NCBI RefSeq assembly: GCF_001017175.1
Contig: NZ_LCYG01000017.1
Location: 55,129 to 119,128, forward strand
Length of the DNA stretch: 64,000 nt
Source: Microvirga vignae
Lineage (GTDB): Bacteria > Pseudomonadota > Alphaproteobacteria > Rhizobiales > Beijerinckiaceae
Direction: 5' to 3'
Made by a program: the position numbers and the translations under genes. The stretch's first letter is position 1; each line of letters starts with the position of its first letter. The notes beneath the pieces were generated by a model. It was given only the letters and a program-made list of their open reading frames with translations. It was not told the origin of the DNA and did not search any database. Below, one piece after another: positions 36,670-46,354 of this stretch.

Positions 36670-39329
36670 CCAGCGTTTCAGCGACACAGCCCTTTCCGGG
36701 CCTTCGTCCCTTCGAAACGGCTGATCACCCGTTCTACTTCGGACGTGAGGAGCAGGTGGGCTACCTTAGAGCCATGCTGCAGCAGCGACGTTTCGTGGCT
36801 GTGGTGGGCACGTCCGGTAGCGGCAAGTCGTCCCTGGTCAAAGCTGGCCTGCTGCCGCTGCTGGTTTCGGAAGACCCTTCCTGGAAGGCTGCCGAAATGC
36901 GCCCGCTCGGCAGGCCGATATTGGAACTGGCGCGCAGCTTCATTGCTCTGACCCGTGATCTTGCCCCGGAGCGGGTTGCAGGACTGCCGGACCACGCCCT
37001 CGAGGAACGAGCGGAGGCAATTCTGCAGCGATCGAGCTTCGGCCTGATCGAGCTTGTGAAAGAACTTCAGGTTCCGGCGCGTGGCTCTCCCCGAACTTCA
37101 AGGCTCGATCGGAATGAGCCAATCCTGCTTGTGGTCGATCAATTTGAGGAGCTGTTCCGGTTCGCCGAGGATCAGAACCCGGCGGAGCATCTCCTCCGAG
37201 CTGGTGAAGCGCAGGCGTTTGTCGGGCTCCTCCTTGAGGCGAGCCGGTGCGAGCAACCCGCGATCCACGTCATGATTACCATGCGGTCGGACTTTCTTGG
37301 CGATTGTGCGAGGTTCAACGGATTGCCGGAGATGCTCACTAACAGTCAGTTCCTGGTGCCTCAGCTCACCCGCGAGCAGAGACGGGCAGCCATTGAGGGC
37401 CCGATCGCCAAGGCTGGAGGCATGATCGACCCGGCTCTCGTACAGCGACTCCTGAACGATGGCGGCGATGAACCAGACCAGCTGCCTGTCATGCAGCATA
37501 CACTCATGCGTCTGTGGCAGCGGGCGAGTAGCATGACAGCGGCGCAGGGCGCCGCTGCGACTGCCAGCGGAACCAGCTCTGCGCTGCAGCCGTTCGACCC
37601 GCGCCTCACGCTCAATGATTACGATTCGATTGGCGGACTCGATCAGGCACTGTCCCGTCATGCCGACGAAGTCCTCTCCGAACTGGAGAACAGTGATGCG
37701 GGAATTCGCCTATGTGTGAAGCGCACCTTTCAAGCCTTGACTGAGGTAGACCGCGAGAACCGGGCGCTCCGGCGCGCGCGACGTTTGTCGCGTTTGGTCT
37801 CGATTACGGGTCAGCCGGAGCCAGCTGTTCGCAGGGTGATCGAGCGCTTTCGGCAGCCCGATTGCAACTTCATCGTTCCGCCAATTGATATGGAGCTTGA
37901 TGCTGAAAGAGTCATTGATATCAGCCACGAGGCCCTGATCCGCCGCTGGCGCTGTCTGTCTGGAGGTCCGAGCCAAACTGGTTGGGCGGAAGAGGAAGCT
38001 GAGGACGGACGCCGTTGGAATGCGCTTCGTGAGAACGCGCGCGATTATGCGGCCAACCCGGAGATGCTGCTCAATCCGGTTGTAACAAAACATGCGATGG
38101 CTTGGTGGGAGCAGAGGAAACCAACTCCGCAGTGGGCTGAGCTTTACGGCGGCAACTGGGAGGGAGTGAGAGAACTGCTCGACGCGAGTGATCAGCGGTC
38201 GAAGCAGGAGCAAGAGGAGCAAGCCAGTCAGGAACGGGCTGAAGCGGAGGCAAAGAAGAGGGAGCAGACCAAATCGACTATCCTGCGGGTCACAGTCGCG
38301 CTGCTCGGACTTATGACCGTTCTATTCGGGCTCTATGTCGTTCTGGCGAATAAAGTAACCAGGGCCATCCAGGTAGAGCGAGACCTCGCTCATGCCGCAC
38401 GCCGACAGGCCGAAGAAGAGCGGCAGGTCGCATTGGCCGCACGAGAGCAGTTGGACGCCCGCGTGCAACAGCTGGAAGTGTCGGGACAGAGTGCCGTTAA
38501 GGAGCTCCAGGATAAACTCGACAGGGCCGAGCGTGAGCTTGCTGTACTCCAGCGGCAAATCCCCCGCAGTTCCCCTACGTCCCCAGCGAGCGAGCCGGAT
38601 GCGTCGTCTCAGACCGTTGCGTCGGTTGTCGCTCAAGTGGCGAATCCTGAACAGGTTCCTCAGCCGCAGGCGATCACTGGTCTCGCTGCCTCTGAAGGTT
38701 TCATTTGGATTGGTGGTGGGCGACCGAGCCTTCTGAAGGACAATAACGGGAATGCGTTGAACTCGGATCAGATCCGCCCAAATGCAATCTATCTGTCGAA
38801 TGCCAACATTGTGCTGCGCGAGGGACCTCCGAATTCCTCTGAGGATTACGCCTCCAAACCCAGCAAAGGCATCGTTTCGGCTGGAACGCCCGTTGTTGCT
38901 CTTGGCCGACCCATTGAATACACCCGACCGTCCGGATCTCAGTTCTGGCTCAATGTACGAGTTCCGCCCGCAACCGCCGATTCCGCCAGTATTCCGGCGC
39001 GTCTCTATATTCACATCGTGGACAATGCGCAACGGGCTGTAGCACGGGAGCTTGAGCTGCGCCTCGAACAGATCAAGCTCGGTAATACCGCTCTGATCGT
39101 GCCGGGTATCGATCTCGTCGCGCGCCAGTCGAGTGCGAATGTGCTCCGCTGCTTCAGTCGCGCTGATTGCGGTCAGGATGCCGAGGCCTTACTGAGGTCC
39201 ATAAAGAGCGTGTTGGCCGAGCCAGAAATCGCCCTGCAAGACTTGAGTGACGCTTACGAGAAGTCGACAGCCATTCGCCCGCGCCATTTCGAGCTGTGGT
39301 TCGGGCAAGGAAATATCAAGCTCCGATAG
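36666..39329 (+). CDS. Cluster B: nSTAND1-type NTPase with transmembrane helix and SH3-like C-terminal domain
   Basis: 887 aa from ATG 36666. The start PFPGLRPFETADHPFYFGRE is the signature of the novel STAND 1 group. Walker A is GTSGSGKS (residues 48-55), Walker B ILLVVDQFEELF (Asp158), sensor region MITMRSDFLGD. The winged-helix/arm part reaches about 500. A Gln/Glu-rich coiled coil (about 505-535), a single hydrophobic helix (LRVTVALLGLMTVLFGLYVV, about 539-560), a second coiled coil (570-640), a Pro/Ser linker and an SH3-like beta domain (about 675-790) follow. STAND proteins are ATP-driven sensors that oligomerise on infection; this one seems membrane-anchored. No WD40 or TPR repeat sensor is present. 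Confidence 0.88.
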   Translation: MTSVSATQPFPGLRPFETADHPFYFGREEQVGYLRAMLQQRRFVAVVGTSGSGKSSLVKAGLLPLLVSEDPSWKAAEMRPLGRPILELARSFIALTRDLAPERVAGLPDHALEERAEAILQRSSFGLIELVKELQVPARGSPRTSRLDRNEPILLVVDQFEELFRFAEDQNPAEHLLRAGEAQAFVGLLLEASRCEQPAIHVMITMRSDFLGDCARFNGLPEMLTNSQFLVPQLTREQRRAAIEGPIAKAGGMIDPALVQRLLNDGGDEPDQLPVMQHTLMRLWQRASSMTAAQGAAATASGTSSALQPFDPRLTLNDYDSIGGLDQALSRHADEVLSELENSDAGIRLCVKRTFQALTEVDRENRALRRARRLSRLVSITGQPEPAVRRVIERFRQPDCNFIVPPIDMELDAERVIDISHEALIRRWRCLSGGPSQTGWAEEEAEDGRRWNALRENARDYAANPEMLLNPVVTKHAMAWWEQRKPTPQWAELYGGNWEGVRELLDASDQRSKQEQEEQASQERAEAEAKKREQTKSTILRVTVALLGLMTVLFGLYVVLANKVTRAIQVERDLAHAARRQAEEERQVALAAREQLDARVQQLEVSGQSAVKELQDKLDRAERELAVLQRQIPRSSPTSPASEPDASSQTVASVVAQVANPEQVPQPQAITGLAASEGFIWIGGGRPSLLKDNNGNALNSDQIRPNAIYLSNANIVLREGPPNSSEDYASKPSKGIVSAGTPVVALGRPIEYTRPSGSQFWLNVRVPPATADSASIPARLYIHIVDNAQRAVARELELRLEQIKLGNTALIVPGIDLVARQSSANVLRCFSRADCGQDAEALLRSIKSVLAEPEIALQDLSDAYEKSTAIRPRHFELWFGQGNIKLR

Positions 39330-39535
39330 TCAGGCTGCGTGTGGAATCGTTCGGAAAACGGAGACCAATTCTTGGATCGGCTTTGTCACATCAACGCCCT
39401 TTTACTTGCTTCTATTATCCCTCCGCCGAGAGCCGCATTGTGCTATGTCAACGGGTTAAGACAATCCGGTTCCGGCCCAAATGCCCCTTACTTGCTTGAT
39501 GGATAAAGCCGATCAGGAATCCAAGGAGATTTCGG

Positions 39536-40807
39536 ATGGCCATTCTCGAAAAAGTTCTCGCAGCGCCTAGAGTAGGGGTGCAACCGTGGTTTGTGAAGCG
39601 TGTCCTTGAGCTTAGCAGGTGCGTGGGACGGGTTTCTGTTGCTGGTCGGGGATTCGGCACAGGGTTTCTCATTGCGCCAAGGATCGTTCTCACCTGCTAT
39701 CACGTGTTGCCGGATGTCGAGACTGCGAATGGGAGTTCGTTTGATCTTGATTATCAGCGCGATGAGGACGGCACCTTTCATCGCGTAACGACCGTCAAGT
39801 TGAATCCGGAGATGTGCTTCTTGGCTGACCGAGCACTCGATTTCGCAGTAGTCGGATTAGAAGCTGAGCTGAATGATCGCGCTGTGATTCCGTTGAGTGG
39901 CAACAGCAACACAATACCCGGTGAACGTGTGACTCTGTTTCATCATCCACAAGGTGGCCCGCTCCAACTGTCTCTACAGGAAGGTGCCATTGTCGCAGTA
40001 TATCAGGATGTCTTGCATCACGATGCCAATACGCAGCCAGGCTCCGCAGGCGCACCGCTGCTCGATCAGAACTTACGTCTGATCGGAATACATCATGCCT
40101 CGGTGCCTCGGACCAGCGAGGGCCCAGGGCCAGAACGTTCGCAGGCACATGGGATGTTCGTCGCCAATGAGGCGATCCGTGCTACAGCGATTCTCGCCAT
40201 GCTAGGAGAGCGTAAGCCAGAGCTGTTTGCGGACCTGAACGTTGCTAGACAGCCCAAGTCTTCGCGATCGCCTGTACGCCCCGCTACCGGCCAGTCGGAG
40301 CCGCCTTCGATAGCTGCCCCGGAAACAGCGGAAGCAAACGCTTCACCCGTCCGCGATTCTGTATTCATCAGTTACGCGCGCGCCGATCAAGGAAAGCGCA
40401 AGTGGCGCGAGCGGCTCCGAACGTTCCTGTCACCGTTTGGTGCAGAGTTCGATGTGTGGGACGATAGCCGCATAGAGACCGGAGCGGAGTGGAAAACGGA
40501 GATTGATATCGCGTTGAAGCGAGCGCGAGTCGCAGTGCTGCTCGTTGGCCCTTCGTTTCTCGCCTCCGAGTTTATCGCCAGCAACGAACTCCCACCTCTG
40601 CTCAAGGCTGCCGCTGCTGAAGGGGTGATTGTTCTTCCGCTTATAACAAACCACTGCTCCTATGAGCGAACGGAACTTGGGAAGTACCAAGCTTTCAACG
40701 ATCCGAAGAAGCCACTTGAGGCGCTAGAAGGTCCTGAGCAGAATCGTTGGCTGCAGAGGTTTGCCGAGCGGATCGACGATGCATTTCATCAAATCGGCGA
40801 GAGGTGA
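39536..40807 (+). CDS. Cluster B: trypsin-like domain fused to TIR, nucleophile Ser replaced
   Basis: 423 aa; AAGGAG precedes ATG 39536. Residues about 1-220 are a trypsin/V8-like protease fold: His56 (VLTCYHVLPD) and Asp102 (RALDFAVVGL) are present, but the nucleophile motif reads TQPGSAGAPLL, so the GxSG serine position is Ala171 (compare GSSGSP in the operon A protease). Residues about 274-420 are a TIR domain (DSVFISYARADQGKRKWRER, FDVWDDSRIETGAEW, FLASEFIASNELPPLL with Glu351 as likely catalytic residue). The protease half may therefore be a binding or sensing module. Same strand as cluster B, 206 bp after it. Confidence 0.85.
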   Translation: MAILEKVLAAPRVGVQPWFVKRVLELSRCVGRVSVAGRGFGTGFLIAPRIVLTCYHVLPDVETANGSSFDLDYQRDEDGTFHRVTTVKLNPEMCFLADRALDFAVVGLEAELNDRAVIPLSGNSNTIPGERVTLFHHPQGGPLQLSLQEGAIVAVYQDVLHHDANTQPGSAGAPLLDQNLRLIGIHHASVPRTSEGPGPERSQAHGMFVANEAIRATAILAMLGERKPELFADLNVARQPKSSRSPVRPATGQSEPPSIAAPETAEANASPVRDSVFISYARADQGKRKWRERLRTFLSPFGAEFDVWDDSRIETGAEWKTEIDIALKRARVAVLLVGPSFLASEFIASNELPPLLKAAAAEGVIVLPLITNHCSYERTELGKYQAFNDPKKPLEALEGPEQNRWLQRFAERIDDAFHQIGER

Positions 40808-40809
40808 CC

Positions 40810-41305
40810 GTCGGCATCCACGCCAATGTGCGGCTTGCGCTAGGATCGTCTCATCCGGGTGCCGTGCTGTTCGACCAGCCATTCGCCGAGTCCACACGGC
40901 CACAGGCCTGTGCTGTCCACCAGCAAGTGAATGGGTCCGGTGCATGGTGGCGACCGTGGGACCTCCAGAGTTGCGGAGCCGTGGCTCAGGGTCAAGGGAT
41001 CGGGCGCGGCCAGTCCAAGCCGAGGAGCTGGAGGATTGAACCGATCAGGTTTTCGGTTTGGCGCAGTGCTAGCTGAAACACCGCCCATAACGTCAACGCT
41101 GTCTTGGTCGACAAAGCCGAATAGTGGGCTTGACCACCTCATGTTGTGCAAGGCTCGGCATGCCAAGCCGCGATTGCTTCCGCAGCGAACCAGACGGTCA
41201 GGCTTCCCGCTGACGCAGAGCCGCATCGTATTCGGTCCAGTTCGTTACTTGGTTCCACTGCTTTGGGATGCGATGACGGCGGGTGGCATTGGCTTTGAAC
41301 GGCAC
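40810..41305 (-). pseudogene. IS5-family transposase remnant
   Basis: Minus-strand translation starts at GTG 41305 with VPFKANATRRHRIPKQWNQV, then TNWTEYDAALRQR; a one-base loss then shifts the frame, and IHLLVDSTGLWPCGLGEWLV, typical of IS5 transposases, follows in another frame. A TAG replaces the Trp codon of the RRSWRK motif. The DDE catalytic end is missing. The fragment abuts the 3' end of the trypsin-TIR gene, so this insertion or a later deletion may have shaped that gene's end. Confidence 0.75.
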
Positions 41306-41866
41306 GGGAGACATTCGACCTGAAGGGCACGGGCCTCGATCAGCCAATTGCCGACTCGCCTATTGGTGCAACAAAGCAATGGCTGGCGCAAGCGGCTCTA
41401 TCATGGGATGCGGGATAGACGCAGCTGTCATCGTTGATCGACCAAGGCAGCGAGGGAATGCTTGAGAACGGTCTCCTGATGAAGGTTGGTCTCATCGGAC
41501 AAGCCCTTGGGATCTTTGGCTCTGGCGACTCCCACCTAATAGTCATTGCGGAAGCGCAGGGCCCGCCGTATCAGCTCAAATTAATGTATACTCTAGGATT
41601 CCGTGAGCGAAGGCCTCTGTCCGCGACATGTTGCTTAGCGAGCACCCGGTGGCCTAGATCTCTGCGCATTCTGCTTTGAGCGTGGAGTGCAACGCATTGC
41701 GGGCCTGCGGGTGTCAGCGGGTTTTGCAATAAGCGGCCCTGAGCCGCCTGCACGCACAGTAGAGGATGTTTCCGTGGTTGCCGTCTCTTGTGTGCGTTGA
41801 CGCCCGAAAGAACGCTATGACGAGTCTCAATTTCGCAAGGCAGTATGATTGGCGCTCATAAAGCTC
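41306..41866. other. Intergenic stretch within cluster B, nothing recognised
   Basis: About 560 bp between the IS5 remnant and the TIR-TM-repeat gene. Small frames on both strands match nothing I know; presumably decayed mobile DNA plus the promoter for the next gene. Confidence 0.35.
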
Positions 41867-43762
41867 ATGTCTATTCCACCTGATCAAGTGCAGAATCCCG
41901 AGAGCACGGATAGCTCGGCTCCTATTCATACCTATGATGCGTTTATCTCCTCCCGCCGGGCACAGGGTGGACGTGTCGCTCTATGGCTCAGCCGTAGATT
42001 GGAACAGTTCCGTGCATCCAAAGATCTCCTTGCACAACTACCCCCCACACTGTGCGGAGACCTGCAAAAGCCACACCGGATCTTCGTTGACACACGCCAT
42101 GAGCGCTCGAATAGAGATTTCTGGGATCAACAGATCGTTCCGGCCCTGAACAGTTCACGGCGGCTGATCGTAATCTCCACTGCCGACGCGTTTGAACCAC
42201 AGAGCGATGGCTCACCTAAGTGGGTTGAGAGGGAGATTGAGGTTTATTGGGAGCAGTTCCGCGATCCAGGGCGCATCTTTGTGGTTCTGGCACCCGGTGC
42301 TCCGGAGGGTCGTTACCCCGGCGAACTCAGCAATATTTCAAAGCGTTGGGATTGGGCAGATCTGCGGACCTACAAACATCTTTACTGGCTAATGTCTGGG
42401 CGAACCAGGAGTCTGGAAGATGCAATTTCTAAGTTGATAGCCGGAATTTTTGATATTCCTGCCGAACTTGTGCCAGTTCTTCGTCAGGAGGAACGACGGC
42501 GGCACAGTCGCTGGCGCGCGGGCGTTATAAGTCTTGCAGTAGCTTTAATCAGCTTGGCAGGGTCTGGCGCTTGGCAGTTTCGTAATAGCCGTATCGAGCA
42601 GGAAGCCAACTCAATCTGGAATAAACTCGAACTCGTTGCGCCAGGAGACTGGAATCCAGAAGAAGTTAATATGCTTTGAAAACTCGCCACAGCCGACCAA
42701 TCGGTTTTTGAGGCTTTCTGGTCAAAAGTGCCGGGTAGTTCGATCCTAATCAGAAGATTAGATCAACGAGCGGAGCAACTGGCTCGCACGGCTGGCATAA
42801 AGCCTTCTAACAGAACTGCCGCGGCTCTAGATCCTCTTCTGGAGGCTTTTCAGAACAGTCAACCCAGCAAGGATCCTCTCCAGCTCAGCGCTCTCAGCAA
42901 AACAGTCGGCGCGCTCCCTGTCCCGCTCACGCCCGAACAGCGGAGGGCTGTTCTGGACCCGCTCCTCAAAGCCCTTCAAAGCAGCGCTGAGAGTCACGAA
43001 TTCTATCAGCTCAATGCTCTCAGTGAGGCGGCTATTATACTTGCACCCGGATTGACACCCGAGCAGGCAAAAGCAGTTCTCGATCCGGTCTTACTGGCTC
43101 TCCGAACGAGCGTTAACAGCTATCAACTCTATCAGCTGAGTTTACTAAACGAGGCCGTCAGTGTGCTTGCGCGAAGGCTGACGTCGGATCAGGCCTCGGC
43201 AGTTCTGGATCTGCTCGTCAGAGATCTTGAGGTAAATAATAATCCGTATCAGCTTAGCGCTCTTAGCGAGGCGGTCGGGCTGATCCCGAGCCAGCTCAAA
43301 CCAAAGCAGATGACAGTCGTTCTGAATTCTCTCCCTCGGGCTCTTCAGGTCAGAACAGCTTTTGATCAGCTCAGTCAACTCGGGAGAGCCATCAAGGCGC
43401 TTGCGCCCAGGCTGACGCAGGAGCAGATAAACCAGATCTTGTCTATCAGCCGCGTCGGACTTGCGAACTCGGGTAGTGAATTCGCCGCTGAAATTTGGGC
43501 GAGCATGATCACTGAAATGCTCAAACTGAAATCAGAAGTCGTACCCACGGCAGATGTGGTTCAGATGCTCAAGTACCCAACGGCTGGCGAGAAACCAACC
43601 GAGATCCTGCTCGCCAGCCTTGGTGAGCAGTTCGTAATTACTCCCTTAAAATCTCTCCAAGAGGTTATGCGCAAATTGATAAAACCTTCCCTGAAGTTGG
43701 GCCCGAGCTTGCCAGCCAGCCAATCCACCCAAGTGCGTCTGACCGACAGAGATAACGTGTGA
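41867..43762 (+). pseudogene. Cluster B: TIR-TM-repeat gene interrupted by an in-frame TGA
   Basis: Residues about 20-195 are a TIR domain (YDAFISSRRAQGGRVALWLS, DGSPKWVEREIEVYW with a catalytic-type Glu). One hydrophobic helix follows (WRAGVISLAVALISLAGSGA). A TGA at 42,677-42,679 stops the frame after PEEVNML, yet the same frame continues at once with KLATADQSVFEAFWSKV and 340 more codons, ending at 43,762. That part holds about five copies of a roughly 46-residue helical repeat (LSALSEAV...LTPEQ..AVLDPLL.AL). A Trp TGG-to-TGA change would explain it. Either a pseudogene, two separate polypeptides, or low-level readthrough. Confidence 0.75.
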
Positions 43763-43904
43763 AACGTCGGTGTCATCACGGGCATCGTCAACTTAATGAG
43801 CTCAAGTAGGCTTTCCTGTCTGGAACACCAGATAAAAAGCCTGCTGCGATGAAGTCACCTCGTTTAAAGCCAGAAACACCTAAGTTCGGGACCTGTGATG
43901 ATCA

Positions 43905-44440
43905 GCGGCGTTAGTGTTTGCGGGACGGTGGAACAGGATCGCGACCTGATCATGGACCGAGAGGACGCGCTGAGCCTGCCCGGCTGACTTGAAGCGTTTC
44001 ATGATGCGCTCGCGTCGTCGGTCGGCTGGTGAGAGTTCCCCACTCGATTGTTTAAGCTCTTGTGCTGTCGATGCTCCACGCTAGGCATGACAACCCGCTT
44101 CGCGGCGGCGTAGCTAGCGAGCTTGTCTATGATCATCCCCCGAGGAGCCGCGCCCTGCTTCTTGAGCAACTTGCGGAGCAGGCGCCTGGCCGCTTGCCGC
44201 ATTGCGGTGCCTCTGGACCAAAATGTCGAGCATGGTCCCATGCTGATCGACGACACGCCAAAGCCAATGCCTCTTGCCTGCGATGCGGATCACGACCCCA
44301 TCAAGGTGCCATCGACCGGCGCCTTGCCAAGGACTACGAGCGTCTGGTCGAGACCGGCGAGATGGTGCTCTATCTCGCCACGTGTTGCATCCTGCTGCGC
44401 CGCCTCGCCCGAAAGGACGAAAGATAATAGCTAACCAGCC
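43905..44440 (-). pseudogene. IS6-family transposase remnant, second type
   Basis: Pieces in different minus frames: RWHLDGVVIRIAGKRHWLWR, then RLLRKLLKKQGAAPRGMIID with VVMPSVEHRQHKSLNNRVGN, and then RRRERIMKRFKSAGQAQRVL. Together they cover most of an IS6 transposase of a subgroup different from the intact one at 25 kb (MPSVEHRQHK type). At least two frameshifts; no intact terminal repeats seen. Confidence 0.8.
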
Positions 44441-44513
44441 TCTACCAACTCCATGAATATATTTCACAAGCTCAATACACTTGGTGATTGCCTCAATTGA
44501 TCAATGGCGTCGC

Positions 44514-45098
44514 CTAATTTACGTTCGAGCGTGTTCTGACTATCCCAGAATATATTTGGTGTATCAAAGACATCGAATGGTAGCACTGTGCCTTCGTGTG
44601 CATCTGTATGATTGGCTTTCCCAGAGCACGTGCATAACCTAGCTCAAAATAGATGTTAGGTTTAGCCCCGCTCATTTCTACGATGATGAAAGCTGAGCGC
44701 TTTATACTTGAAAATATCGTCGGAACGATCCTTTCCCTTCCATCAAGGTGATGGTCAACTTTGGCGGTGACGAACGTTTTTTCCTGCAACGCGGCGAAAG
44801 GTCTTATAAGCATCCCTAAGGTAAGGTATTCCCTCAAAGAAAATTATTATGAATACTTCAGAGGAAGGGGTGGTTCTCTCTCTGCCAAGGTGAGGACCTC
44901 TTTCGCATAGTCTTCAATGGATGTTAGGTCGTCTGAGATCACCCTATTGAGAGCCCTATAATCATCTAAAGTTATCCGGGATGTATAGCGACGGTCAAAG
45001 ATTGCTGTTTCATCTTGATAAATGTCAGCAGAAGCGCCGCCAAAAGTGGATCCCATACGTTGCCGCTGGTTGCACGGTACCGCAACGGTTCTTTGCAC
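44514..45098 (-). pseudogene. Frameshifted Rossmann-like nucleotide-binding protein (deoxyribosyltransferase/TIR-like)
   Basis: The N-terminal piece ends ...AEREPPLPLKYS with two stops (TAATAA), while the expected first strand, EVFIIIFFEGIPYLRDAYKT, lies in another frame. The original frame resumes after an A-run with TFVTAKVDHHLDGRERIVPT and then IFSSIKRSAFIIVEMSGAKP-NIYFELGYARALGKPII. That block is the typical core of small nucleotide-processing Rossmann proteins related to nucleoside 2-deoxyribosyltransferases and TIR-like effectors. Two frameshifts make it a pseudogene unless they are sequencing errors. Next to other TIR genes, so probably part of the same defence repertoire. Confidence 0.6.
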
Positions 45099-45676
45099 TA
45101 CTGAGCAGGTCGCACAATCTCATAGGTGCAGGCGAAAGCGGCCGCTGCGATCCTGTAGGTGTCTTTCGGGTCGTTGGGGTTGCGGACGATCGCATCTCCG
45201 GGGCGGGCAATCATTGGCTCACCCCAAGGTGCCTCGAACGTAAAGCTGCCATCCACATCTCGGACGATAAAATACTGCATCTCAACCCCGCGCGGCCGGT
45301 AGGCCCGGTAGCCGTTAGCATCGGCTGGCCCGGTCGGCCCCTCGTAGCGCTCCTGGAACTTCGCCGCAGTGACCAAGATCTCCTCATTTCCCGTCTCGGG
45401 GCAGCGGTTGCGCACGACCATGTCGCCTTCTTGCGCCGGTGGGCTCTGTGTCTCCGTTTCCCTCCGCTCTCCCTCAGCGGCAATGATCGTCACGACGATT
45501 TCACCAGATCGGGCAGGGCGTACGTCAACAGGTCTGGTCTTACGGGCAACTCCCACTCGCCCAGCTTGCTGCGCCCGGGCGAACAATCCAGCGATGTCCT
45601 CGCGTCTATCGGCGTGGGCTGGGGCCAGACAACACACCGTCAGTCCAATAGATCCGAGGCACAGGCTCACACGCAT
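45098..45676 (-). CDS. Hypothetical secreted protein
   Basis: 192 aa from ATG 45676 (MRVSLCLGSIGLTVCCLAPAHA, a signal peptide); the frame is open back to 45,769. The mature part has no recognised domain: GGDMVVRN-type strand (EGDMVVRNRCPETGNEEILV), GYRAYRPRGVEMQYFIV and FTFEAPWGEPMIARPGDAIV suggest a beta-rich fold with a repeated GDMVVRN/GDAIVRN motif at about 85 and 165. Two cysteines may form a disulfide. Its end touches the frameshifted Rossmann gene. Likely periplasmic; function unknown. Confidence 0.65.
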   Translation of the reverse strand: MRVSLCLGSIGLTVCCLAPAHADRREDIAGLFARAQQAGRVGVARKTRPVDVRPARSGEIVVTIIAAEGERRETETQSPPAQEGDMVVRNRCPETGNEEILVTAAKFQERYEGPTGPADANGYRAYRPRGVEMQYFIVRDVDGSFTFEAPWGEPMIARPGDAIVRNPNDPKDTYRIAAAAFACTYEIVRPAQ

Positions 45677-45834
45677 GTTCGTCTCCACTGCTCTGAAGGT
45701 ACAGAAACAGAGGGCCTCCCGCGAAGTGGAGTATACAATACGTGATCCCGTGCTCAAGGTATGTAACATCTAGGGTACAGAGGTTGAGTAAACGGGATTG
45801 TTCAGTATCTTCCTGACTGTGCTTGTTATTTCCG

Positions 45835-46040
45835 CACGAACCCGATAGGTCGCCTGAAACCTGCAGTCCGTCGGATCCGCTCTGGCCTCTCCCTTGGTTG
45901 CTCGGACGCATACGGCGGACGAGTGCGGGCGGTGAGATAGTCGAGAGCTTGGCTGATTGAGTCCACTTGGTCATTGTGGCGGCCGCTTGGGAACGCCAGC
46001 AGCTCGTCCAGCTAGGGCGCATCCTGCGGCACCGGCTCAG
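45835..46040 (-). pseudogene. Terminase large-subunit C-terminal fragment (second copy)
   Basis: Minus-strand translation LDELLAFPSGRHNDQVDSIS, QALDYLTARTRP and RRPIGFVRK aligns with the last 60 residues of the terminase at 49,111 (LDELLAFPNGRHDDQVDSTS...). The two copies differ at many positions, so this is an independent or old copy. The 5' part is absent; an IS6 remnant starts about 20 bp to the right. Confidence 0.75.
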
Positions 46041-46054
46041 CCCAGAGCTTTCTC

Positions 46055-46232
46055 TCGATGCATGCTCCGGTCCACACTACGTTCAACCTTCAACGTCACC
46101 TCATCTCCCGCCGCACTCTTCGGACCCTCAGGGCCGAAGTGGAGCAAGCATGGCAGCTTGCGACCACGGCGGTCCGAATGAGCTCGTCGTTCGGGCCATT
46201 GTCGCGTCGCTCCAGTTCCCGTGACAGCACCC
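46055..46232 (+). pseudogene. IS6 transposase C-terminal remnant with right inverted repeat
   Basis: VHTTFNLQRHLISRRTLRTL followed by EVEQAWQLATTAV matches the end of the IS6 transposase at 25,116 (NTFNLQRHLISRQTLRLV). A gttcccgtgacag sequence at about 46,217-46,229 matches the element's right terminal repeat. The 5' three quarters are missing. Confidence 0.75.
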
Positions 46233-46354
46233 CAGCATACCTTCCCCACCGCTCCTGTCACCGCAATGAGTAAGGCGGGTTAGACCACTTCCCTGTGCAC
46301 ATTGCCCTCAGGACATAGCCGGCTCCCAAGTCCTGAAAAACGGAAGCCAAAGGC

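Noticed and set aside
42677..42679. TGA as a selenocysteine or programmed recoding codon
   Set aside because: No SECIS-like hairpin was evident downstream and TIR-repeat proteins are not selenoproteins; a Trp-to-stop mutation is simpler.
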